Below, in pieces: positions 6,511 to 13,241 of a DNA stretch of 20,741 nucleotides. The notes beneath the pieces were generated by a model. The model saw only the letters and a program-made list of their open reading frames with translations. It did not search any database and was not told where the DNA came from. The position numbers and the translations under genes are program-made. This stretch comes from Candidatus Schekmanbacteria bacterium (lineage in GTDB: Bacteria; CSSED10-310; JACPHN01). The stretch spans positions 1 to 20,741 of the forward strand of contig JACPHN010000189.1 in assembly GCA_016188575.1 (NCBI GenBank), written 5' to 3'. Positions within the stretch are counted from its first letter, which is position 1; every line of letters begins with the position of its first letter.

Positions 6511-8121
6511 CTATCGCCCGGCGGTGCCTGCAGCGGACTCGCAGCTTGCGTCTGCAAGGATCGATGCGATGCTGCGCACCACGGGTTTGTTTCGCTTGAG
6601 GCTGTCGGGTAGGCTGGAAATCCCGGCGGTGGCGGCCATGGCGTCCGGATACAGGCCGGCGTACACGTAGAAAAAGCCCTTGCGCCAGACGAAGTAGACG
6701 AGGTGACCGGAGCCGATGTGGAGCGTTGACAGCGTTGACCCCGCCTGCTTGTTGGCCTCGAGTTGCAAGGAGTATGCCGCTCCGGACTCCCGCGCCATCC
6801 CCACGAAGGCTGTGCACGCTTCTGTCAAGAGTCCGGCCTGCAGCGCCGTGATCCCCGACTTGTGGGCGGCGAGCACCGCGGCAGAGGCTTGCGGCGCGGC
6901 ATCCGCGCCCCTCGCCGCCGGGGCCGTAGGCAGGGGCAATGCCGTGGGGGGCGATGTCGGAGGGGGTGGTGGCGTCGGGGCCTGCGTGAGGGTGGGGACC
7001 GCAGTTGCGGTCGGCGTGGGTTGCGCCGGTGCCTCGGTGGCTGCCGCCGCCGGTGCCGATGCCGCCGCCGCAGGCGCCACCGGAGTGAAGACCTGAGCAA
7101 CGCCTCGCGGCGACGCTGCGGCGACCTCGGTCGGCCGTACCTCTCGCGGAGACGGGCTTTCCGGTGGCGTCAAGTACGCCCGGACCGCGAAGATGCCGAT
7201 CGCGGCAAGAAGCAACATGGCCGCGATTTTCCAGAGGAGGCCGTCACCGGTTCTGGCTGCCGGTACCGGCGGTGCCGCGACTGGCGCGGAGGCCGCCGCC
7301 CGCTCTGGCTGGGGGCGGCTCCAGATCGACAGGTCGGGTTCCTGCGCAGCCTCCGCCTCGGAGCCCAGGGCAACCGGCACCGGGATTGCTTCGCGGTCTA
7401 CTTGTGCGAGCACTGCCGAGATATTGTCCGATCCATCCTCGTCGTTGGCTCGCAGCACCAGCTCATTGACCGCCGCATCGAGGTCCGGCGTCTCGGAAAT
7501 GACCTCGAGAAGCGCCTTGCCATCCAGGCTGTTGGTCAGGCCGTCGCTGGCCAGCAGGAAGACGTCGCCGGGGCTGGTGTTGCCGGAAAACAGGTCGATG
7601 TCGACCGTCTCCTTGTTACCGATAGCGCGAGTCAAGCAGTTCTTGAGCTGGTGATGTTGAGCCTGTTCGGCGGTGAGCACACCGAGCGCGACCTGCTCCT
7701 GGACGAAGGAATGATCCCGCGTGAGCTGCTCGATCCCGGACTTGGAAATGCGATAGGTGCGGCTGTCGCCGACGTTGGCGATATAGTACTTGCCGTTACG
7801 CAGCAGCAGCAGCGTCGCGGTTGAACCCATGCCGCGGTGAATGTCCGGGTTGGCAAGCGCGACGGTACGGACGGAGTAGTTGGCGAGCTCCAAGGCCCGC
7901 GCGAGCGTTGCCTTGATCTCGTCGTCTGAGCTTCCCGCCTCTTCGCGCAGCTCTTCACAAACGGCGTCGACAACGAGCTGGCTTGCGAGATTTCCGGAGT
8001 TGTGCCCCCCGACGCCGTCGGCGACGAGCGCAAAGCCGATCTCGCGATCGGCGAAGAGCGCATCTTCGTTGCGCCTGCGAATCTTCCCGGGGTGCGTCCG
8101 CGTTGCGAACCGGACCTTCAC
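6511..8121 (-). CDS. PP2C-type Ser/Thr phosphatase with a membrane segment and C-terminal SPOR-like domain
   Basis: A 536-residue protein starting at GTG 8121 (AGGGGG 7 nt upstream). Residues 1-242 form a complete bacterial PP2C domain: RRRNED with Asp20, VADGVGGH with Asp35-Gly36, GMGSTATLLL, VGDSR, LLASDGLTN with Asp193 and DGSDN with Asp232, all metal or phosphate ligands of the family. A Pro/Ala-rich spacer precedes one hydrophobic segment (about 298-316, KIAAMLLLAAIGIFAVRAYL). After ~100 residues of Pro/Ala/Thr linker come a short helical stretch (about 417-445) and a region (about 450-522) that reads like a SPOR domain: YSLQL, then FFYVYAGLYPDAMAATAG, LPDSL and KPVVRSI. PP2C enzymes remove phosphate from Ser/Thr kinases and their targets. 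The likely topology is a cytoplasmic enzyme with a periplasmic sensor. It lies 42 bp downstream of clpX, probably in the same transcript. Confidence 0.85.
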   Translation of the reverse strand: MKVRFATRTHPGKIRRRNEDALFADREIGFALVADGVGGHNSGNLASQLVVDAVCEELREEAGSSDDEIKATLARALELANYSVRTVALANPDIHRGMGSTATLLLLRNGKYYIANVGDSRTYRISKSGIEQLTRDHSFVQEQVALGVLTAEQAQHHQLKNCLTRAIGNKETVDIDLFSGNTSPGDVFLLASDGLTNSLDGKALLEVISETPDLDAAVNELVLRANDEDGSDNISAVLAQVDREAIPVPVALGSEAEAAQEPDLSIWSRPQPERAAASAPVAAPPVPAARTGDGLLWKIAAMLLLAAIGIFAVRAYLTPPESPSPREVRPTEVAAASPRGVAQVFTPVAPAAAASAPAAAATEAPAQPTPTATAVPTLTQAPTPPPPPTSPPTALPLPTAPAARGADAAPQASAAVLAAHKSGITALQAGLLTEACTAFVGMARESGAAYSLQLEANKQAGSTLSTLHIGSGHLVYFVWRKGFFYVYAGLYPDAMAATAGISSLPDSLKRNKPVVRSIASILADASCESAAGTAGR

Positions 8122-8163
8122 AGTGGGCCCCCTAGCTTTGCTCGATGCTTCCGGATTGACCGC

Positions 8164-9405
8164 CTAGCCGGCCTTCGCGTACACGAGGATGGGATGTTCT
8201 TTCTTGCGGACGACGTCCTCATTGATGATACATTCCTTCACGCTGCTCTGGGAAGGAAGCTCGTACATGACGTCGAGCATGAGATCTTCCATGATCGACC
8301 GCAACCCCCTCGCGCCGGTCTCGCGCTTGAGCGCTTCCTGAGCGATCGCGCGAAGCGCTCCGGGCGTCAGTTGCAGGGAAACGCTCTCCAGCTCGAACAG
8401 CTTCTTGAACTGCTTGACGAGGGCATTCTTCGGCGCCTGCAGCACCTCGACGAGGTCATCCTCGGTCAGGTCGTGCAGCGAGGCAATGACCGGCATGCGG
8501 CCGACGAACTCAGGGATCAGGCCGTACTTGACCAGATCGTGAGGCTGTGTGAGCTCCAGAGTCTCGCCGATTCGGCGCTTCTGGCGCGCCTGGACGTCGG
8601 CGCCGAACCCGATGCTCGACTTGCCGATGCGCTTTTCGATGATCGACTCCAGCCCCGTGAATGCGCCGCCGCAGATGAACAAGATGTTGGTCGTATCGAC
8701 CTGCACGAGCTCTTGCTGCGGGTGCTTTCGACCTCCTTGCGGGGGAACGTTGGCGACGGTTCCTTCGACGATCTTGAGCAGTGCCTGTTGGACGCCTTCG
8801 CCGGAAACGTCTCTGGTAATCGACACGTTTTCGCTCTTGCGGGAAATCTTGTCGATTTCGTCGATGTAGATGATCCCGCGCTCGGCGCGCTCGACGTTAT
8901 AATTGGAGGCCTGCAAGAGCTTGAGCACTACGGTCTCGACATCTTCTCCGACATAGCCGGCCTCGGTCAGGGTCGTGGCGTCGGCCATGGCGAACGGCAC
9001 GTTGAGAATGCGCGCGAGCGTCTGTGCCAGCAGCGTCTTGCCGCTTCCGGTCGGGCCAATGAGGAGGATATTGCTTTTCTGGAGCTCGACTTCCTCGCCG
9101 ACCAGGTGCGAGTCTATGCGCTTGAAGTGATTGTGCACGGCAACGGCCAGCACTTTCTTGGCGCGTTCCTGGCCGATCACGTATTGATCCAGAACCTGCT
9201 TGATTTCCTTTGGTTTTGGCAGCCGAGATGTTTCAGCTACTCGGTCCTTCTGCTGATGACGCTCCTGATCGATGATGTCGTTGCACAACTGAATGCACTC
9301 ATCACAGATATAGACGCTGGGTCCCGCGATGAGCTTGCGCACATCTTCGTGACTCTTGTTGCAGAAGGAGCAGAAAAAACTCTCAGATCCTCGCCGCTCT
9401 CGCAA
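8164..9405 (-). CDS. clpX: ATP-dependent Clp protease ATP-binding subunit ClpX
   Basis: A 413-residue protein of normal family length. The N-terminal zinc-binding domain has Cys12, Cys15, Cys34 and Cys37. The AAA+ core has Walker A GPTGSGKT at 117-124, the pore loop GYVGEDVE, Walker [11 protein letters not shown], and the IGF loop (SSIGFGADV) that docks on ClpP. ClpX unfolds tagged substrates and feeds them to ClpP. The start is TTG 9405: an in-frame TGA lies two codons upstream and GGGAGA sits 7 nt before the TTG. An overlapping ATG at 9413 is out of frame and closes quickly. The usual tig-clpP-clpX-lon cluster is broken up: clpP is absent from the window and lon lies 5.7 kb away on the other strand. 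It follows a YbjN-like gene by 53 bp. Confidence 0.97.
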   Translation of the reverse strand: MRERRGSESFFCSFCNKSHEDVRKLIAGPSVYICDECIQLCNDIIDQERHQQKDRVAETSRLPKPKEIKQVLDQYVIGQERAKKVLAVAVHNHFKRIDSHLVGEEVELQKSNILLIGPTGSGKTLLAQTLARILNVPFAMADATTLTEAGYVGEDVETVVLKLLQASNYNVERAERGIIYIDEIDKISRKSENVSITRDVSGEGVQQALLKIVEGTVANVPPQGGRKHPQQELVQVDTTNILFICGGAFTGLESIIEKRIGKSSIGFGADVQARQKRRIGETLELTQPHDLVKYGLIPEFVGRMPVIASLHDLTEDDLVEVLQAPKNALVKQFKKLFELESVSLQLTPGALRAIAQEALKRETGARGLRSIMEDLMLDVMYELPSQSSVKECIINEDVVRKKEHPILVYAKAG

Positions 9406-9458
9406 GGCTCATTCTCCCGCAATTTGCTCAGGGACGACGGCGGTACGGGCAACCTGGG

Positions 9459-9869
9459 CTAGGTTACTGCCGCTGGCACGTCGCTATGTTGATGGAAGCT
9501 TGACAACTCTTTGTAAAATTGGCGAACGCAAAACGCAACAGACTGAAGCGATGCAACGAGCTCGTTCAGATCCATATTCTCAGTGCGAAGCGTATCAATA
9601 ATGATAACGTACTCTTCTTCCAGCGCGAACGCTCCATGCGTGATTTCGTTCGCATTAATTTCCAGAAGGCGCCGGAAAAACGGCTCCGGGTTCCCCGTCG
9701 GCACCTTCATGAGGTTTACCCGCATCACCAAGATCGGTTCTTCGTGGTGAAGAATGATGTTCGTAACGCGATCTTCCGGCGCCTCCACCCGCCACAGACC
9801 GTCGTCGAGTCGCTCGAAGGGATATCCGCTTTCGTCGAGATAGATCTCGATGTCGCTGTTGGAGACCAA
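9459..9869 (-). CDS. YbjN-like / type III chaperone-fold small protein
   Basis: About 136 residues, acidic, with the look of the YbjN/CesT-like fold: a short N-terminal helix, strands around WRVEAPEDRVTNIILHHEEP and ILVMRVNLMKVP, then FFRRLLEINANEITHGAFALEEEYVIIIDTL and a final long helix. This is recognition by pattern, and the biochemical role of such proteins is poorly known. The start is decided by a strong AGGAGGT. TTG 9869 lies 7 nt after GGAGG, whereas an in-frame ATG at 9908 would lie only ~14 nt after the predicted transcription start and has no Shine-Dalgarno; using it would add 13 residues. It is the first gene of a probable three-gene unit with clpX and the PP2C phosphatase, which hints at a role as chaperone or adaptor near ClpX, but that is inference. 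Confidence 0.65.
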   Translation of the reverse strand: MVSNSDIEIYLDESGYPFERLDDGLWRVEAPEDRVTNIILHHEEPILVMRVNLMKVPTGNPEPFFRRLLEINANEITHGAFALEEEYVIIIDTLRTENMDLNELVASLQSVAFCVRQFYKELSSFHQHSDVPAAVT

Positions 9870-9875
9870 CACTCT

Positions 9876-9881
9876 ACCTCC
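9876..9881 (-). promoter_or_regulatory. Strong Shine-Dalgarno deciding the start of the YbjN-like gene
   Basis: GGAGGT on the minus strand, inside the longer reading frame and 6-7 nt before TTG 9869. No comparable site precedes ATG 9908. Confidence 0.6.
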
Positions 9882-9928
9882 TACGTTCTCTATGCGCACC
9901 AACGCCATCCGGACGGCGATCGAGGGTC

Positions 9929-9957
9929 AGTATAACGCTCCTCCGGGGGGCTGTCAA
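9929..9957 (-). promoter_or_regulatory. Near-consensus sigma-70 promoter of the ybjN-like/clpX/PP2C unit
   Basis: On the minus strand: TTGACA (9957-9952), a 17-bp spacer and TATACT (9934-9929). This is the best promoter in the window, with a perfect -35 and a 5/6 -10. The predicted start near 9922 gives a leader of about 50 nt to TTG 9869. It lies in the gap between the YbjN-like gene and the 3' end of the HAD gene, so it separates the two minus-strand units. Confidence 0.7.
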
Positions 9958-9992
9958 TCGACACCCTCGCCGCGCGCCGCAGCCGCCCCGGC

Positions 9993-10658
9993 TCAGCAGC
10001 GTGCGTCCGAGCGATCTCCGGAGGCAAGGGCCCACAGCGCCCCGGGGACTTCCGCGACGGTTTGAACCACCACGTCCGCGGCGAGCGTTCCCTGCGCCGC
10101 GACGCCGATGACTGGCATACGCGCGGCACGCGCCGCGGCCACGTCAAGCTCGGAGTCGCCGACCATGACCGCGTGTGCGGGGCTCACCGCCAGCACCTCG
10201 CACGCCCACAGCAAGGGTGTGGGCGATGGCTTCTCCCCCCCGCCTCGGTCCGGACCCACGACCAGCGACAGCGCCCCTAGCAGGCCGCTGCGGTCCAGGA
10301 TTTCCTCCGCGAGATCACTTTCCGTATTCGTGACACAGGCAAGTCGGAGCTCCCGCGCGCGCAGCGCGCGCAGCGTCTCCGCCGCGCCGGGCAGAACGCG
10401 AATAGCCGCGAGGTGACAGCGGAGCTCCTGGCGATAAAAGGCGCGGACCTCACCGACCGAGCGCCCCGGGAAGTACGTGGCGACATCCTGCTCCGCTCCC
10501 TGCGACCAACTCGCTGCGTACGTTTCCGGTGCAAGCGCTGCCGGAACGGCCGAAAAAAACCGCAGCGCCTTGTTCATGACCCGCAACCACGCCGCGAAGC
10601 TGTCAATTAGTACACCGTCCATGTCGAACAATACCGCGCGGATGTCGCCTTCTGCCAT
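9993..10658 (-). CDS. HAD-superfamily hydrolase, phosphoglycolate phosphatase-like
   Basis: A 221-residue protein with all four HAD motifs: DMDGVLIDS near the N-terminus (nucleophile Asp and acid/base Asp), CVTNTES as motif II, the Lys of GGEKPSPTP as motif III and VGDSELDVAAA as motif IV. The cap is a helical C1 type (residues ~20-85), as in phosphoglycolate phosphatase and beta-phosphoglucomutase. The substrate cannot be inferred. ATG 10658 is chosen because MAEGDIRAVLFDMDGV matches the usual short N-terminus. The frame stays open upstream into the antisense of rsmI with unlike composition, and GAGAG lies a few bases before the ATG. It is divergent from rsmI. The sequence remains GC-rich and Ala-rich like its neighbours. 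Confidence 0.9.
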   Translation of the reverse strand: MAEGDIRAVLFDMDGVLIDSFAAWLRVMNKALRFFSAVPAALAPETYAASWSQGAEQDVATYFPGRSVGEVRAFYRQELRCHLAAIRVLPGAAETLRALRARELRLACVTNTESDLAEEILDRSGLLGALSLVVGPDRGGGEKPSPTPLLWACEVLAVSPAHAVMVGDSELDVAAARAARMPVIGVAAQGTLAADVVVQTVAEVPGALWALASGDRSDARC

Positions 10659-10926
10659 TCTTTCTCTCGGCGGGACGAATAACCTCGTTCGTGCTATCCT
10701 CGGTTCTTGCGGTTGCCGCCGGCGTCGGATGCGGCGGTAGACCAGCAATACCAGCATAGCCGCCGGGAGCGCGCGACACAAATGCGCATGTTCAAGCGGG
10801 AACGCGGATCGGCGCGCCCGCTCTAGTGATGACCATGACCTCCTCCGGATCCGTCGCCAAGGCCGCCCTACGACGCGGGCCCACTCGCGAACTTGGCGAG
10901 GCACGGCGTGCCGCGGAGCGGCGCAC
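10659..10926. other. Divergent gap between HAD gene and rsmI, with a possible 33-codon leader ORF
   Basis: About 270 bp between divergent starts. No consensus promoter is clear on either strand. ATG 10829 opens a 33-residue frame (MTMTSSGSVAKAALRRGP and onward) whose TGA at 10928-10930 overlaps the GTG start of rsmI as GTGA. This could couple translation, but there is no homology to support a gene. A GGCAC-GGC-GTGCC hairpin lies at 10900-10912. Confidence 0.3.
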
Positions 10927-11832
10927 GTGAATGCGCCGAGTCCGGCGGATCCGGCGGGAAAGCTCCTGGTAATCGCGACGCCGATCGGCAACCTGGATGA
11001 CGTTTCGCCGCGCCTCCGCAAGGCGCTCGCCGGCGTTGACGTCATCGCCGCGGAGGACACACGGCGCACCGCAATCTTGCTCGCGAGCTTGTCCCTGGAT
11101 GTCGCCACGCTCAGCTATCACCGGCACAACGAGCACAGCCGCGCCGTCGAGCTGTTACGGCGGCTCGAACGCGGAGAGCGCATCGGCCTGGTCACCGATG
11201 CAGGAACGCCCGGAGTCTCCGATCCTGGCCCGCTTCTCGTCCGCCTTGCGCACGAGCGCCACATCGCAGTGGAGCCTGTCCCCGGTCCATCGGCCGTGCT
11301 GGCGGCGCTCAGTGTCAGCGGCTTCGACGGGGACACGTTCGTCTTTGCCGGCTATTTGCCGGCGCGCGCGGAGGCCCGGCGCAAATACGCCGCGGCGCTC
11401 GCGGCGGAACCGCGCACGATCATCGTCTTTGAAGTCCCCCACCGCATCGTCGAGTCGCTCGCCGACCTGGAAGAGGCCTTTGGCGACCGCCTGGCGCTGG
11501 TGGCCCGCGAGCTCACGAAGGTCCATGAAGAGCTCGTCCGCGATCGCCTGCCCGCGCTGCACCGGCTTTTCGAGGAACGCGCGGCGGGCGACGAGGCGCC
11601 GCGGACGCGCGGCGAATATACGGTGGTGATCTGTGGCGCACGGGAATGGCAGCAGCACTTCCAGGCACCGGCCGCGGCCGACGCGAAGCGGTTGGACAAT
11701 GAGCTGGCGAAGGTCGAGACGTTGGTCGCGGCGGGGCTGTCGCTGCGGGACGCGGTCAAGGCCGTCGCCATCCTGACGGACACGCCGCGCAACCTCCTGT
11801 ACGACGCCGCGTTGCGGCGGCGCTCGGAGTAG
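10927..11832 (+). CDS. rsmI: 16S rRNA (cytidine-1402-2'-O)-methyltransferase RsmI
   Basis: A 301-residue protein of the tetrapyrrole-methylase-like SAM fold. The N-terminus KLLVIATPIGNLDDVSPR is diagnostic, followed by AAEDTRRT, the long LVTDAGTPGVSDPGPLL loop that shapes the SAM site, VPGPSAVLAALSVSG and FEVPHRI. The C-terminal ~50 residues are the usual small RsmI helical domain (KVETLVAAGLSLRDAVKAVA). RsmI adds the 2'-O-methyl group to C1402 in the ribosomal decoding centre. The start is GTG 10927; an ATG four bases later is out of frame. Its usual partner, the YraN-like nuclease gene, is not seen next to it. The 3' end faces the flavoprotein gene across a palindromic repeat. Confidence 0.96.
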   Translation: MNAPSPADPAGKLLVIATPIGNLDDVSPRLRKALAGVDVIAAEDTRRTAILLASLSLDVATLSYHRHNEHSRAVELLRRLERGERIGLVTDAGTPGVSDPGPLLVRLAHERHIAVEPVPGPSAVLAALSVSGFDGDTFVFAGYLPARAEARRKYAAALAAEPRTIIVFEVPHRIVESLADLEEAFGDRLALVARELTKVHEELVRDRLPALHRLFEERAAGDEAPRTRGEYTVVICGAREWQQHFQAPAAADAKRLDNELAKVETLVAAGLSLRDAVKAVAILTDTPRNLLYDAALRRRSE

Positions 11833-11859
11833 ACCACAAGTCCACCGCCTGGTCGCCTG

Positions 11860-11954
11860 CAAGCTGCGCGGAATGCGCATCACGAAGACCCCCCACCTCA
11901 CCTCCCCCCGCAGGCGGGGGGAGGAAGATTCGCACGTCCCCCCGCAAGCGGGGG
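11860..11954 (+). repeat. Dispersed palindromic repeat, copy A, possible bidirectional terminator
   Basis: Begins with CAAGCTGCGCGGAAT (11860-11874), then GAAG, a C-run and ACCT, leading to a perfect 11-bp stem CCTCCCCCCGC (11901-11911), loop AG, GCGGGGGGAGG (11914-11924). A second stem, CCCCCGC-AA-GCGGGGG, follows at 11939-11954. The 15-bp head and the stem pattern recur at 18167-18231. It lies between convergent genes, where the stems could end both transcripts. Confidence 0.65.
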
Positions 11955-12022
11955 AAGGGATGGAGGGAGGCACTGTCCCGCCGACGGTAAATAGGCGGTG
12001 GATGCAGGGCACTCGCTTCCCT

Positions 12023-13207
12023 TCAAAACGATCGCGGCCGATACTTCTGCGCTACCCACACGCCGCGCACGAGCGCCTCGACCAGCGCCGGAGCCAGTGC
12101 CAGCGCATACCGCCCCAGGCGGAATCGCGAGGCAAAGCACGCCGCCCGCGCGACCGCGCGCGTTACGGCAAGGAACAGCGCGTGCGGGGTGCGCCGCAGC
12201 TCCCGCCGATATGCCGCCACGATCTGCTTTTCGCGCCGCGGAGTGGCAAGCGCCCGCAAGCAGGTGCGGGCCGCAACTTCGCCGCTCCAGATCGCGTACG
12301 TCAGGCCGGCACCGGTCATCGGGTTGACGAATCCCCCGGCATCCCCGACGACGAGCCCCGGCCACTTCGCGACCCGCCGCGCCGGCCGCAAGGGAATCAG
12401 CCCACCGCGCTTGCGGCTGATTGGCCGGCCGCGGAGCGCGGGATGAGAGTCGATAAAGGCCGACAGCAGCGGCGCCAGCTCGCGAGCCGACGTGGGCTCC
12501 ATGGTCCCGAGACCGACGTTGAGAATGTCCTTCTTCGGGAACACCCAGTAGTAGCCGAGCGGCAGCGCGTCGAGCTCGAAATAGAACTCGAGCGACTGCA
12601 AGTCGTTCCCGGGCGCCTCGAGATCCCATTCCAGAGCCACCGCGTGATTCCCCGGCGCGCGCCTGAAGCCAATGCCCAGCGCCGCTTGCGCCAGGGTGTG
12701 CGGGCCGTCCGCGAACACTATGAGCCGGCACGGAATAACCAGCTCGGCGCCGCTGTCCCGGTTCCTGGCGCGCACCGCCACGGGGTCCATCTCCAGCCCC
12801 GTCGCGAGCGTCCGCGCCAGCATCCGCGCCCCGGCGGCACGGGCCTTTTCCGCCAGCGCGGCGTCGAACAGCTCGCGCCGCACCGACAGGTTGTTCGGGG
12901 TGTCAAAGCGCAGATCCGTGTTGCGGGCCAGCGTCCCCACGCGATTGGTATAGATGATCCTGTCGACGACACCGCGCTCGAGAGCGAGCTTGTCGCGCAG
13001 GAAAAACGGCATGGCACCGCCGCAGACCGTCGTCTCACCCGCAGCGTGGTCCTTCTCGAGCAAGACGACGCTCGCCCCGCCGCGCGCCAAGCGCTCGGCA
13101 GCCGTCGAGCCTGCCGGTCCGGCACCGATGACGACGACGTCGGCGCGGCCCGAACCAGACTGCGAATCGACCACCGGATCGGCGGGCAGCTCCTCATCGC
13201 CGCTCAC
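12023..13207 (-). CDS. Geranylgeranyl-reductase-family FAD-dependent oxidoreductase
   Basis: A 394-residue flavoprotein. The N-terminal dinucleotide fold DVVVIGAGPAGSTAAERLA has GxGxxG at about residues 28-33, then VVLLEKD for the ribose. CGGAMP is the family's active-site cysteine region. LGYYWVFPKKDILNVGLGTM matches the PxxYxWxFP motif of geranylgeranyl reductases, and GDAGGFVNPMTGAGLTYAI (from about 288) is the second FAD motif. Known relatives saturate isoprenoid chains of archaeal lipids, chlorophyll or quinones, or oxidise other hydrophobic substrates; the substrate here is unknown. GTG 13207 is chosen over ATG 13228 because GAAGGAG ends 5 nt before it, while the ATG has only a weak leader. 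It starts 34 bp after the stop of the sigma-54 activator gene, probably on the same transcript. Confidence 0.88.
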   Translation of the reverse strand: MSGDEELPADPVVDSQSGSGRADVVVIGAGPAGSTAAERLARGGASVVLLEKDHAAGETTVCGGAMPFFLRDKLALERGVVDRIIYTNRVGTLARNTDLRFDTPNNLSVRRELFDAALAEKARAAGARMLARTLATGLEMDPVAVRARNRDSGAELVIPCRLIVFADGPHTLAQAALGIGFRRAPGNHAVALEWDLEAPGNDLQSLEFYFELDALPLGYYWVFPKKDILNVGLGTMEPTSARELAPLLSAFIDSHPALRGRPISRKRGGLIPLRPARRVAKWPGLVVGDAGGFVNPMTGAGLTYAIWSGEVAARTCLRALATPRREKQIVAAYRRELRRTPHALFLAVTRAVARAACFASRFRLGRYALALAPALVEALVRGVWVAQKYRPRSF

Positions 13208-13212
13208 GTTTG

Positions 13213-13219
13213 CTCCTTC
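13213..13219 (-). promoter_or_regulatory. Shine-Dalgarno deciding the flavoprotein start
   Basis: GAAGGAG on the minus strand, 5 nt before GTG 13207. It lies inside the frame that would begin at ATG 13228, so the shorter protein is favoured. Confidence 0.55.
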
Positions 13220-13241
13220 GCCGGGCATTCCGGCAATCGTT

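Noticed and set aside
8002-9462. A 486-codon open frame on the plus strand opposite clpX and the start of the PP2C gene
   Set aside because: It is the antisense of strongly conserved clpX; it is a by-product of GC-rich codon use and shows no family motifs.
10659-11108. Upstream extension of the HAD frame to 11108
   Set aside because: It would run antisense through the rsmI start and add ~150 Arg-rich residues before a normal HAD N-terminus at ATG 10658.
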